A stretch of DNA of 64,000 nucleotides. Source: an uncultured Paenibacillaceae bacterium (GTDB lineage: Bacteria; Bacillota; Bacilli; Paenibacillales; DA-C8). This document shows, piece after piece, positions 14,981 to 23,454 of the stretch. The notes beneath the pieces were generated by a model. The model was given only the letters and a program-made list of their open reading frames with translations, was not told the DNA's origin and searched no databases. Position 1 is the first letter of the stretch. The number at the start of each line of letters is the position of its first letter. Both the position numbers and the translations under genes were made by a program. The stretch lies in the NCBI GenBank assembly GCA_937957685.1, contig CALGAO010000096.1, positions 1 through 64,000 of the forward strand, written 5' to 3'.

Positions 14981-15262
14981 TCACTTTAGAAGATTGGGAT
15001 ATTTCATCAGGAGAACCACGATCAACACCACCTGGCCAAGCAAAATCCCCGGGATCCCAAGCTGAAACGCCAGATGCTTCGTCTTGTGGCGAAACACGCT
15101 CATGCCCATCCAGATGCCCAGGCTGCCGCCTATGGCGGCGAGCAGGAAGAGCCTGGCCTCGGGGATGCGCCAGCGCCTCTTGCGCGCCTTGAATTTGTCC
15201 AATCCCATGGACAGGAAGCCGATCAGATTAAGGATCAAGAGATAAGCGAAGAGAATCATCAT
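14981..15262 (-). CDS. DUF1294 family membrane protein
   Basis: The protein is 93 residues. It shows the DUF1294 signature: NLIGFLSMGLDKFKARKRRWRIPEARL, then AAIGGSLGIWMGMSVFRHKT, then a final helix (LGIPGILLGQVVLIVVLLM). The ATG at 15262 overlaps the TGA of jetD (ATGA), implying translational coupling. DUF1294 proteins are small integral membrane proteins of unknown function, sometimes fused to cold-shock domains. The coupling to a Wadjet operon is unusual and may be meaningful. Confidence 0.85.
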   Translation of the reverse strand: MMILFAYLLILNLIGFLSMGLDKFKARKRRWRIPEARLFLLAAIGGSLGIWMGMSVFRHKTKHLAFQLGIPGILLGQVVLIVVLLMKYPNLLK

Positions 15263-16542
15263 GACGCACTCCCGGATACAGATTCCGATCCATCGTCGTC
15301 AGGAACAGGAAGCTGCGTGACAGACTCCTGTTCGATCCTTAGCCCGCGGGACTCCATCAGTCGGAGCAGATCGTGCCATCGGACGAAACGGTCATCCTCA
15401 AGCATGGCCTGGATCTTGCGAGCGTAGTTGCGATTGAACGCCATGCCATGCCCAGCGTAGCGGAGATAATGCTCGACATCCATGCCAAGCGGCACGAGAT
15501 CAGGAATGAGGTGTTCCCGGATATATTCGAAGATGCGAATGCCGCCGACATCGATGTCTCCCCAGTGATAAACGGTCGCCAGACCATGCAATTTCCTGAG
15601 CAGCAGCTGAACCGTTCGATTGGGGAAACCGCCCGTGTAGACGACGATCTCCGGCTCCCCGCTGCGTTCCGCCACCCATTGATGCCACGACGTCAGATTC
15701 TCAATCAGCACGATGCGCTTCACCTTCGAGTGAGCCACTTTCAGTTCCCGAATGGTGTCATGAGACAATCCGACACCTCCTGGAAAAGCGTCCAGCGACA
15801 CCACTGCCCCGTTGCCGCACTTTATCGCCAGCGGACCAGCCACGAGGACACGGCGGGGATACTCCACGATGCCGACGCTCTCCAGCGCTTCACCATCCGA
15901 TTGGAACTCCATGTCCGCATGCGTGCGGATGAGATGCACCAGACGCCGCTCGACATCGCGCTCGAACCGCTTGGAATCCTGGAACAGACGCTGGCTCAGC
16001 ACGCGCTTCGGGATATCCTCCTCCAGCCTGGGCAGCTCCTGAAGCACCAGGGCCAGCTGTTCATAGCCGGCAGGATCGTCCAGATCCAGCCCGGAGGTAC
16101 GCCGCTCGCCCAGATCCAGCAGTACCGATGCCGCCCAGCCGGCCACCCATGGCCACGGATGTGAGGCCAGCGGGGCGATCACCGCCCGCAGCCGCTCCAT
16201 CTTCGCGCCACGCGGCGTGATGTCGGCCTGCGTATAGGCGTCCTCCAATCGGCCCGGCTCAAGGTAGATCCTGTTCAGCTGCCGGCCTTCCTGAAACTTC
16301 ACCCACGTATGGCTAATGATGCCTTCCTCGCTGAGGCGCACGACCTCCTCGTGTATCCATTCCTTCTTGCGATAGTCCATTTCATCATGGTAGTCATCCT
16401 GAAACGGACTGTTCTCGATCGCGATCTGCGGCCGTTGTCGCGCTGGCTCACCGCTTTTGAAAGCCGCGCTGTTCTCGTACTTGCGAAGCAACAGCCTGAG
16501 CAGTTCCTGCGAAAACTGGCGTTTGAACTCCATCTCATCCAC
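15259..16542 (-). CDS. jetD: Wadjet system nuclease subunit JetD
   Basis: The protein is 427 residues; the GTG at 16542 has AGGAGAT at the right distance. An N-terminal winged-helix/arm region is followed by a C-terminal Toprim-like (DUF2220) domain. The elements RIVLIENLTSWHQW, IVVYTGGFPNRT and YHWGDIDVGGIRI supply the acidic residues (Glu in LIEN, Asp-x-Asp in GDIDVGG) that coordinate metal in topoisomerase VI-like cleavage. In Wadjet, JetD is the endonuclease that cuts closed circular DNA after JetABC has extruded it. It is the fourth gene of a contiguous jetABCD set and overlaps the DUF1294 gene. Confidence 0.9.
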   Translation of the reverse strand: MDEMEFKRQFSQELLRLLLRKYENSAAFKSGEPARQRPQIAIENSPFQDDYHDEMDYRKKEWIHEEVVRLSEEGIISHTWVKFQEGRQLNRIYLEPGRLEDAYTQADITPRGAKMERLRAVIAPLASHPWPWVAGWAASVLLDLGERRTSGLDLDDPAGYEQLALVLQELPRLEEDIPKRVLSQRLFQDSKRFERDVERRLVHLIRTHADMEFQSDGEALESVGIVEYPRRVLVAGPLAIKCGNGAVVSLDAFPGGVGLSHDTIRELKVAHSKVKRIVLIENLTSWHQWVAERSGEPEIVVYTGGFPNRTVQLLLRKLHGLATVYHWGDIDVGGIRIFEYIREHLIPDLVPLGMDVEHYLRYAGHGMAFNRNYARKIQAMLEDDRFVRWHDLLRLMESRGLRIEQESVTQLPVPDDDGSESVSGSAS

Positions 16543-16561
16543 GGTTGATCATCTCCTGGCA

Positions 16562-19500
16562 TCAGAACAATTCCTCTTGCTTCACGTATGTCTCCTGATC
16601 CTCGGCTTCATCGTCCACACCAGGAATCGGTGTGTCCCCGCGATCCAGCATGTCGACGAAGCACCGGTAATTATGATTCGTCACGATCAGTGTTGTGGTC
16701 ACTTCCGGCGCCATATGTTGCATTTTCTCGTCCGGCACAGCCGCGATGAGCTGCAGGTTCAGCTGTTTGATCAGCCTCAGGCTGGACTGGATGCGCTGCT
16801 CGTCCATCTTGTTGAACGCTTCGTCAAAGATGACCAGCCGCGCCGTCTTGTTGCTTCTGTACAGATGGTAGAAAGAAGCCAGGATCGCGATATAGAAAGG
16901 AGTCTGTGTTTCGCCGCCGGATTTCTCCTTGAGCACCTTCGAGAAAGAGTACGTCGTATCCCGCGAGTGCACCTTGATATCGAAGTCCAGGTACCTGCGA
17001 TAATCCGTGAACTCCTCCAGATCCCCCGCCTCGCCTCTGACCAGCATCTCGAAGAGTTCGTGCAGCGTCTCGGCCGAATCGTTGCCAGTCAGTTCGAAGA
17101 GCGAGCCCTTCTCCGCCAGCAGCGGATTCATAATCGCATCATAGAAACGGCGATACTTCTCGCTTGGCGTCACTTCGAAGTGATAGCGGTCCTGCGAGAA
17201 CGGGAAATGGCGCAAGGCATGGTTCAATTCATGGAACTCCCGGCGCGCCATCTCGATCGCTTCACGCAGCTTGAAGACGAAATGCGACTTGAACTCCTCC
17301 TCGGAATCCTTCAGTGCTTGTTCCACCTTCGCCTGATACTCCGGAATGTTCAGATCCGCGACGGTCTTCAGCGCTGTATCATAGACCTCATTGTCCTCAG
17401 CGAACACCGGTCCGTCGAACAGATGATCCTTGTTAAACTCGGACCTCAGCTGCTGCAGTTCCCGGAACGCATTGTCCCGCCGGGTGATATTGCCGGTCAG
17501 ATTGCCTCGCCAGTTGTCCAGCTTCCGCTCCGTCGGAATCTCCTGTTTCTCGGCCTCCGCCCAGCGTGCCAGCGCACCCTGCAGCAACGCAGGATCATGC
17601 TCCGCGCTCCAGCTTTCGAAAGCGGCCGATGCATCGGCCACCTTGTTCCTCTGGACATAGATCTGTCCGGTCAGATGCTTGTGTTCGACTTCCTTCTTCG
17701 CTTTCTCCTGCCCCAGTCTCTGCCAGCGAAGATCCCATTCCGTCTCCTGGGCTCTCCAGTGCTTGTATGCTTCCTCCAACTGCTGCGCCTGACTGAGATC
17801 CAGGGTGTCCTGCTCCTGTCGCCTGTTCCGCAGTTCCTCTCGCACCTCCATCAACTGAGGCAGGAGCGAGAGCTGCTCGCCCAGGCGCTCGAATCTGGCC
17901 CTCTTGCCATCCAGCTTCCCTGTCCAATGGACGAGATCCTCGCAGATCCGGCGCAGCGTGTCCATCTCCTGCTCGGCCTCCGCCAGCTCCCGCTTCTTCA
18001 GCTCAAGTTGACGGGCGATGGCCTTCACTCCGATATAAGGGAACTCATACTGGGATCGCTTCATCTGCCTGGCGACATAATTATGGTACACCATGCATGT
18101 GCGCGTCACTGCCGTGCGATGCTTCCGGAGCTCCTGCTCATCGGCCGCTTTCATCACCCGGCCCAGGAGATGCTCGAGATGCGCGCGGATGATCGGATTG
18201 TCCGCTCTCAGCACGCGCGCAAGCGATCCGTTTTCGGAACTGCCCAGGTACTTGCGCTCCTTCTCCGTGTCCACCAGGCCCACGCCTTCGAGCTGCAGGG
18301 CGTATTTCTCCCGCTCATAGATCGCCAGCGCTTCCGCGAACACCTCCGGCTTCACCAACAGATCGAAGCGCTGTGTGTTCAGGTAGCCTTCCACCGCATT
18401 GCGCCAATCCTCGTCCTCCACCTCCATCTCCTCACAGAAGATCCAGACCGGAGACCGTCCGCCGAGCCTTTCCTCCAGCAAATGCTTGAGCGAGCTGACG
18501 GATCTCGGGTAGGTGCGCTTCTGCTGCTCGAGATCATGGATGACCCGCTTCAGCTCCTCGATCATTGTCTCGACATTCCGGATCTGTTCTTCGGTTCTTG
18601 AGCGTTCGATGACCATTCGCTCGTAGATCCCGTTCAGCCGAATCCCCAGCCGGGACAGCCGAGAGGCTGCCTCTGCCGGCAGCTCTCCGCGTTCGAGACC
18701 GCCAATCGTCAGCGTGATATCATCTGCGCCTTGCCTCAGCTGCTCCAGCTCCTCCTGACTCCAGGTCCAATGCAGGTTGCCCGGCCAAGCCGCGAGCTGT
18801 TCGACCACAGCCCGTTCCTCATGCAGCGCACGCCGGGTGAAAGCCAGCTCCCGCTCGAGCTTGTCGGCGAGACCCTCTAATTCGGAGATGCGGAGCTTCA
18901 ACTCCTCCTGGCGCCTTACCGCATCATGGCTCTTCCACCGCATGTAAGCTTGCTCGGTCTCCGACTTCGCCTCTTCACGCTTCAGTTCAGCCAACGCAAG
19001 CTCTTCTTCGAGCTGCCTCGAATCCTGCTCCATCGCAGCCAACTCGTTCTGCAGACGTTCCAGCTGTTCCTGCTCCAGCGTGAGCTGCAGGCGGCGAATG
19101 ACATAGTCCTGTTCCTGAATCGTGATGCGCAGCTTGTCATATTGCTCATATTGCGCGTGGATCGCCTGGAGCTTCTCCTTGCGCACCTGCAGCTGCTCAA
19201 GCTCAAGCTTGTATCTCTCGTGGATGTCGAAGTTCTGTTTCATCAGGTCCAGCTGCAGCTCGCGGCGGTCGAGGATATAGTCATAGACAAAATCCCGCAC
19301 ATTATGGATCGGCTTGAACGACAGCGCCTTGAGGAAAATGGAGAAGAACCGCTCTTGCAGGCTGCCCAGTCTCTGCAGCAGCGCCTTCTGATACAGCGTC
19401 TTGTTGCGTTCGAAGATGGCGCGATTGCGTCCGGTGAGCCCGCCGCCATGCCTGTCCCGAAACTCACTGCGATTGCGAAGATGGCCCGAAGGCTTGATCA

Positions 19501-19909
19501 GATCGAGATCATCCAGGCGGCAATCGGCCAAGATGAAGTATTCCTCCTCGTATTGCTGATCGCGGAAGACATCGATCACGACGCCGATGACGAAGAATTC
19601 TTTCCTGTCATCGTCATGGAACTCCGCGACGATGTAAGTGGTGAAATCGCCGTCCCGGACGAAGGTTCGGTCATCACTGCCGATCTTGCCCTTCAGGTAA
19701 TTGATCATCGACCGCTTCGCTTCCTCGTGGGCGGCTGGATTGAAACGGATCTGCCGCTGGTCCGCGACGAGCAACACCTGCATGGCATCGATGATCGTGG
19801 ACTTGCCCGCGGCGTTCTGTCCGGTGATGAGCGTTTGCCTGCCGAACTCCAGGGTCTCATCGACGAAATAATGCCAGTTAATCAGCCGCAGCTTCTTCAT
19901 CCACTTCAT
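16562..19909 (-). CDS. jetC: Wadjet SMC-like ATPase JetC
   Basis: The protein is 1115 residues; the ATG at 19909 follows AGGGGG. Walker A GQNAAGKST is at residues 30-38. Long coiled coils rich in Glu, Gln, Leu and Arg occupy most of the chain, with a central hinge-like globular region. The C-terminal half carries the signature motif in KEKSGGETQTPFYIAILASF and Walker B in RLVIFDEAFNKMD. This is the MukB/SMC-like motor of Wadjet, which performs DNA loop extrusion with JetA and JetB. Its first 32 bases overlap the end of jetB, consistent with a single transcript. Confidence 0.92.
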   Translation of the reverse strand: MKWMKKLRLINWHYFVDETLEFGRQTLITGQNAAGKSTIIDAMQVLLVADQRQIRFNPAAHEEAKRSMINYLKGKIGSDDRTFVRDGDFTTYIVAEFHDDDRKEFFVIGVVIDVFRDQQYEEEYFILADCRLDDLDLIKPSGHLRNRSEFRDRHGGGLTGRNRAIFERNKTLYQKALLQRLGSLQERFFSIFLKALSFKPIHNVRDFVYDYILDRRELQLDLMKQNFDIHERYKLELEQLQVRKEKLQAIHAQYEQYDKLRITIQEQDYVIRRLQLTLEQEQLERLQNELAAMEQDSRQLEEELALAELKREEAKSETEQAYMRWKSHDAVRRQEELKLRISELEGLADKLERELAFTRRALHEERAVVEQLAAWPGNLHWTWSQEELEQLRQGADDITLTIGGLERGELPAEAASRLSRLGIRLNGIYERMVIERSRTEEQIRNVETMIEELKRVIHDLEQQKRTYPRSVSSLKHLLEERLGGRSPVWIFCEEMEVEDEDWRNAVEGYLNTQRFDLLVKPEVFAEALAIYEREKYALQLEGVGLVDTEKERKYLGSSENGSLARVLRADNPIIRAHLEHLLGRVMKAADEQELRKHRTAVTRTCMVYHNYVARQMKRSQYEFPYIGVKAIARQLELKKRELAEAEQEMDTLRRICEDLVHWTGKLDGKRARFERLGEQLSLLPQLMEVREELRNRRQEQDTLDLSQAQQLEEAYKHWRAQETEWDLRWQRLGQEKAKKEVEHKHLTGQIYVQRNKVADASAAFESWSAEHDPALLQGALARWAEAEKQEIPTERKLDNWRGNLTGNITRRDNAFRELQQLRSEFNKDHLFDGPVFAEDNEVYDTALKTVADLNIPEYQAKVEQALKDSEEEFKSHFVFKLREAIEMARREFHELNHALRHFPFSQDRYHFEVTPSEKYRRFYDAIMNPLLAEKGSLFELTGNDSAETLHELFEMLVRGEAGDLEEFTDYRRYLDFDIKVHSRDTTYSFSKVLKEKSGGETQTPFYIAILASFYHLYRSNKTARLVIFDEAFNKMDEQRIQSSLRLIKQLNLQLIAAVPDEKMQHMAPEVTTTLIVTNHNYRCFVDMLDRGDTPIPGVDDEAEDQETYVKQEELF

Positions 19910-20519
19910 CCAGCAGATCCCCCTCTTTCTTCATTACATATCGCTCGATCCGTTCGGTGATCGCCTTCACCTCATCCATGTTGATCACGTAGATCCAACT
20001 GTGAAACAGGCGAAATCTCGCATCATCCATGCGGATATCCGAATCAAGGGCATCCAGCAGCTGGTAACGGGTGCACAGGCGGATCATCCTGTCCAGGGTT
20101 GTGACATTCAGCCAGGGAATGCGGAAGGTCTCGTATTTGGAGCGAATCTCGTACAGGGTTGTCATCGGGAATTCGCTGAGTGACAAACCTTCGCGCTTCT
20201 CTTGATAGATGAGCCGCAGGATGAGCATCCACAACGTCTCATCGCGCGTAAGCGAACGGCGCAGTCCGCTGTCCGGACTCTGCACGTAAATGCACTCATG
20301 GCGCTCATCCAGCACGAAATCCCAGCCCAGGAATCGGAAGAACGCATGCGCCGATTCACGGTTGCGTCGAATGAACATGTAGGTTTCGCGATCTTTTTCC
20401 TTGATCAGGATGTTATTCATCAGCAGCCGGTTGAGAGCAGCGCTCATCTTCTGCCTGTCTGCCTCTCCCAGCAGTTCCAATGCCGCAATCCCGGTGGTGG
20501 AAACACTGCCGTTTGACAT
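19878..20519 (-). CDS. jetB: Wadjet subunit JetB (DUF4194, MukE-like)
   Basis: The protein is 213 residues. It has the DUF4194 arrangement: N-terminal winged helix with LLMNNILIKEKDRETY, then HAFFRFLGWDFVLDERHECIYV, RRSLTRDETLWMLILRLIYQE and a C-terminal winged helix with TLDRMIRLCTRYQLLD. JetB corresponds to MukE, the KITE subunit that bridges the kleisin (JetA) and the SMC motor (JetC). It starts 7 bp after the jetA stop and overlaps jetC by 32 bp. Position and sequence agree fully. Confidence 0.88.
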   Translation of the reverse strand: MSNGSVSTTGIAALELLGEADRQKMSAALNRLLMNNILIKEKDRETYMFIRRNRESAHAFFRFLGWDFVLDERHECIYVQSPDSGLRRSLTRDETLWMLILRLIYQEKREGLSLSEFPMTTLYEIRSKYETFRIPWLNVTTLDRMIRLCTRYQLLDALDSDIRMDDARFRLFHSWIYVINMDEVKAITERIERYVMKKEGDLLDEVDEEAAAD

Positions 20520-20526
20520 CTGTGAT

Positions 20527-22053
20527 TCACTCCATCTCTTTTCTATGAATGTCTGCGAATATCGCGCCAGATCCTAGTGTTTGACTTCGCCTGGAGCGGA
20601 CGATCTCGTGATTATGAAAGCGATAGGGCCCGATCTCCACCACCACGCGATCGGCGCTTCGGTTGATGCGAAACGCCGAACTGCCGTCCTGACCGTAAAG
20701 GTACACATGCGCCAGCATCAGGAACTCCTCCACGGTCTCGGGAGCCAGCTCGCGCATCTCCATCCTGTCCCGGTCTCCCAGCTTGTCCAGGACGAATTGC
20801 TCCACCTTCTTGCGCGTCACGGAACGGCGAAGCCTGTCCAGATTGGCCTGGCGCAGCTCCTCTTTCAACTCTTCCGGGATCTCGACCACGACATGCCGCT
20901 TCGGCTCGTGCGGCTGTCTGCGTTGGCGCGGGGTGTACAGAGAGCCTTCCGTCAACTGCTCGCCAGCCTGAAGACGAATCAATCTTGTGCTCATGGCTTC
21001 CATGTCCGCTTCCGTTAGCACGGCATCCTGTCGGGCAAAGGACAACCTGGTGCGTTCGATCAGATGCTCGAGCAATATCGCCAGTTGCTGACTGACGCCG
21101 GATTGGTGCTGGCTGAGGTAACGGGCCCGATCATAGGAAGAGCGCAGATACTGATTATGCCGCACATCGATCTGGTAGAAGATCTCATCCAGCCCGGCGT
21201 AGATCTCCTCGATCGTCAGCAGCGCATCGCGGATATCCGAATCCGCTTCTTCGCGGGAGCGATAGAAATCGCTCTGCAAGCCATCGTTGATCGTCTGCTC
21301 GATCAGGTCCTGGTCCAGCAACCAGTTTTGAACTTTCTGCAAGATCTGAAAGCGGTAGCGCGATACGTGGTCGGACGTCTTCAGGCGATGATAGCTCTTG
21401 TCCACGATCTGCGATTTGTACGTATCGAAATGGTGGTCGAGCACCTCCTGAATGGAGGTCTTCTGTACGACCTGCTCCATGTGATGCTTCATATTGTTGT
21501 AAAGGGTGATCAGTTCCTGACGAAACTGTAGGGTGATCTCCCTGGCCTCTCGAACGGCAAAGCATGGACGCAGCCTGGCCTCTTCACCGGACAAGATCTG
21601 ATAGGTCGAGAAAGCGAAACGCTGGTATTCCACCGCGCGGGCGTCGCACAGCTCGCGGAAAAGCGCCAGCATGCGGCTCGTATAATGCGGCAATACGATG
21701 TATCGCTGAAACTGGTCACGAACCTCAATGTCGATCCACTTCAGCGTTTCCATCCTGCGCAGCATATAGTTGGCCTGTCCCCTGGCGATGTCCTCCAGGG
21801 TCATCTGCTGCTCGGACTCGCTTCCATGTTCAAGCGCGGGTTGGTCCTCCTCATCCATGGCGAAGTTGACGCCAAGCTCACTCTGTGTTTCGATCAACTC
21901 CTGCAGCAGGTCGCGCATCACATCATAACGGATGCCGAAGCGCTCTCGCTGCGACTGTTCATGGATGAGCAGCACCGCCTCCGCATATAACCGCTTGTTG
22001 GCACCGGTCAGCAGCTGAAAATATCGCTCCGGCAATACTTCGAACAAATTCAT
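20527..22053 (-). CDS. jetA: Wadjet kleisin-like subunit JetA
   Basis: The protein is 508 residues; the ATG at 22053 is preceded by AGGAGA. An N-terminal winged-helix domain (MNLFEVLPERYFQLLTGANK, MLRRMETLKWIDIEV) is followed by a long helical region (RYLSQHQSGVSQQLAILLEH) and a C-terminal helical/winged part. The layout matches the MukF-like kleisin of Wadjet, of the DUF5716-type JetA family common in Paenibacillus, which would place the system near Wadjet type II. The subtype is from memory and not certain. It is the first gene of the jetABCD operon. Confidence 0.85.
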   Translation of the reverse strand: MNLFEVLPERYFQLLTGANKRLYAEAVLLIHEQSQRERFGIRYDVMRDLLQELIETQSELGVNFAMDEEDQPALEHGSESEQQMTLEDIARGQANYMLRRMETLKWIDIEVRDQFQRYIVLPHYTSRMLALFRELCDARAVEYQRFAFSTYQILSGEEARLRPCFAVREAREITLQFRQELITLYNNMKHHMEQVVQKTSIQEVLDHHFDTYKSQIVDKSYHRLKTSDHVSRYRFQILQKVQNWLLDQDLIEQTINDGLQSDFYRSREEADSDIRDALLTIEEIYAGLDEIFYQIDVRHNQYLRSSYDRARYLSQHQSGVSQQLAILLEHLIERTRLSFARQDAVLTEADMEAMSTRLIRLQAGEQLTEGSLYTPRQRRQPHEPKRHVVVEIPEELKEELRQANLDRLRRSVTRKKVEQFVLDKLGDRDRMEMRELAPETVEEFLMLAHVYLYGQDGSSAFRINRSADRVVVEIGPYRFHNHEIVRSRRSQTLGSGAIFADIHRKEME

Positions 22054-22138
22054 CGCATGTTGTTCTCCTAACCAGATTCCTGAATGAAAGCGTATATATG
22101 ATTCATCATACCATTAATCGCATGATGATCGAAATGCC

Positions 22139-22168
22139 ATTATCTTGTCAGCTTCCAGCAAGAAACAA
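22139..22168 (-). promoter_or_regulatory. Candidate promoter of the jet operon
   Basis: On the - strand TTGTTT (22168-22163) and GATAAT (22144-22139) are 18 bp apart, about 85 bp upstream of jetA. The elements deviate from consensus. Confidence 0.4.
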
Positions 22169-22316
22169 GATGATATCATTTTCGACACAGACGGGTTATT
22201 TCCTTCATGTATGCGGCATGGTATCGTGATGACGCGCAATTTCCTGTATAATGCATATATCCGCAGATGATGACGATGTTACCTCTCCTTGGCGGAGCTT
22301 GTGTTCACCTCTGACC

Positions 22317-22520
22317 CGCATCGAGGGACATACCAGGAGAGACAACCATGCGATGCGCAAGATGTTCATGAAAGCCGGCTTCGTCAAGGAAGGCGTTCAT
22401 CGCCGGGCCTGGCCCCAGTCCGATGGCACGGTCTACGACAGCGTCAGATACGCGATCCTGCGCGAGGACTGGGCTGAAGGCAGAACGACGCCGGTCGCCT
22501 GGGATGATGTTCCGTACTGA
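22317..22520 (+). pseudogene. C-terminal fragment of a RimJ/RimL-type GNAT acetyltransferase
   Basis: The frame reads RIEGHTRRDNHAMRKMFMKA, then GFVKEGVHRRAWPQSDGTVY and DSVRYAILREDW. This is the typical end of a RimJ/RimL-like acetyltransferase (the N-x-x-M-x-x-x-F helix, then G-F-x-x-E-G, then D/S-V-x-Y-x-I-L). The first hundred or so residues, including the acetyl-CoA loop, are missing, and the upstream sequence is unrelated. It is a remnant next to the Wadjet operon. Confidence 0.65.
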
Positions 22521-22601
22521 GCCCGTCTGTGATGCTATCGAGACGCTGCATCAGCAGGCATTGCAAGGAGATTCCAAACCATATCCGAGGATGATGAACA
22601 G

Positions 22602-22955
22602 ATGAACAAACACCGGATCTATCGAATGAGCGTTGCTGGTGTGTACCCGCACTATGTGCAGAAGGCGGTCAAGAAAGGACGCACGAAAGAGGAAGTCGAC
22701 GAGATCATCCGCTGGCTGACGGGCTACACCCAGGAGGAATTGGAGGCGCAGCTGGAGAACGGGACGAACTTCGAAGACTTCTTCACCCAGGCTCCCCATC
22801 TGAATCCGGCGCGCGCGCTCATCAAGGGCGTGATCTGCGGCGTTCGCATCGAGGACATTGAAGATCCGCTGATGCGGGAGGTCCGCTATCTGGACAAGCT
22901 GATCGACGAACTGGCCAAGGGCAAGGCGATGGACAAAATCTTGCGGAAGCCATAA
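22602..22955 (+). CDS. DUF2200 family protein
   Basis: The protein is 117 residues. It matches the compact DUF2200 family throughout: [56 protein letters not shown], then [37 protein letters not shown]. The start ATG at 22602 follows AGGATGATGAACAG. DUF2200 proteins are small, soluble, widespread and of unknown function; relatives occur as single genes. Nothing in the neighbourhood suggests a pathway. Confidence 0.85.
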   Translation: MNKHRIYRMSVAGVYPHYVQKAVKKGRTKEEVDEIIRWLTGYTQEELEAQLENGTNFEDFFTQAPHLNPARALIKGVICGVRIEDIEDPLMREVRYLDKLIDELAKGKAMDKILRKP

Positions 22956-23141
22956 GAGGCACTGCGCATGAGGGAGGCACAAAGGGGCACAAAGGCTCGT
23001 CAGCCATCACTTGCAGCTGATGCCGAATGATGCCCCCTCCTCCGGATTCCTGCAGATTGCATGACATTTGTTAATGTGAATTTTTTTCACATACACAGTT
23101 CGTTTCCTCTGCTAAAATATGAAAAAAGGAGGATGAGAACC

Positions 23142-23327
23142 ATGACTTTCACCCATCTGCCAGAGCAAGTGACCGAGAAACTGCTTCGCATGTGCTACAA
23201 TTGCAGCGATGTTCAGCGGTGTGAAACGGAGCAAAAATGTCTGGAATGCTTCGCAGAGCATGCGGAGTATGAGCCAGATGCGGAGGACATCGAGCTGCGC
23301 GAAGCCTTCAGAATGTATGCTTATTGA
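23142..23327 (+). CDS. Small cysteine-rich protein
   Basis: The protein is 61 residues. The ATG at 23142 has AAAGGAGG about nine bases upstream, which fixes the start. Five cysteines occur in CYNCSDVQRCETEQKCLECF, including two CxxC pairs, suitable for zinc or another metal. The rest is acidic (EYEPDAEDIELREAF). No family name is known to me; similar short proteins seem conserved in Paenibacillus. A terminator follows at 23355. Confidence 0.7.
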   Translation: MTFTHLPEQVTEKLLRMCYNCSDVQRCETEQKCLECFAEHAEYEPDAEDIELREAFRMYAY

Positions 23328-23354
23328 TCTGCGCGATCCCCTTCCCTATTGGAG

Positions 23355-23413
23355 AAGCCGACGACGACCGGATGCCGGGTATCTGACATCTAGCCGCCGT
23401 CGGCTTTATTTTT
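23355..23413 (+). terminator. Terminator after the cysteine-rich protein gene
   Basis: AAGCCGACG (23355-23363) pairs with CGTCGGCTT (23398-23406), followed by TATTTTT. The long loop contains a smaller CCGG-based hairpin. Confidence 0.75.
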
Positions 23414-23454
23414 CCTGGCCTTATCTGATCACTTCCGATCATCCAGCCCTGTTC

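Noticed and set aside
16457..18601. 714-codon open frame on the + strand
   Set aside because: Antisense to jetC. The jetC frame has Walker A, Walker B and coiled coils, while this one does not.
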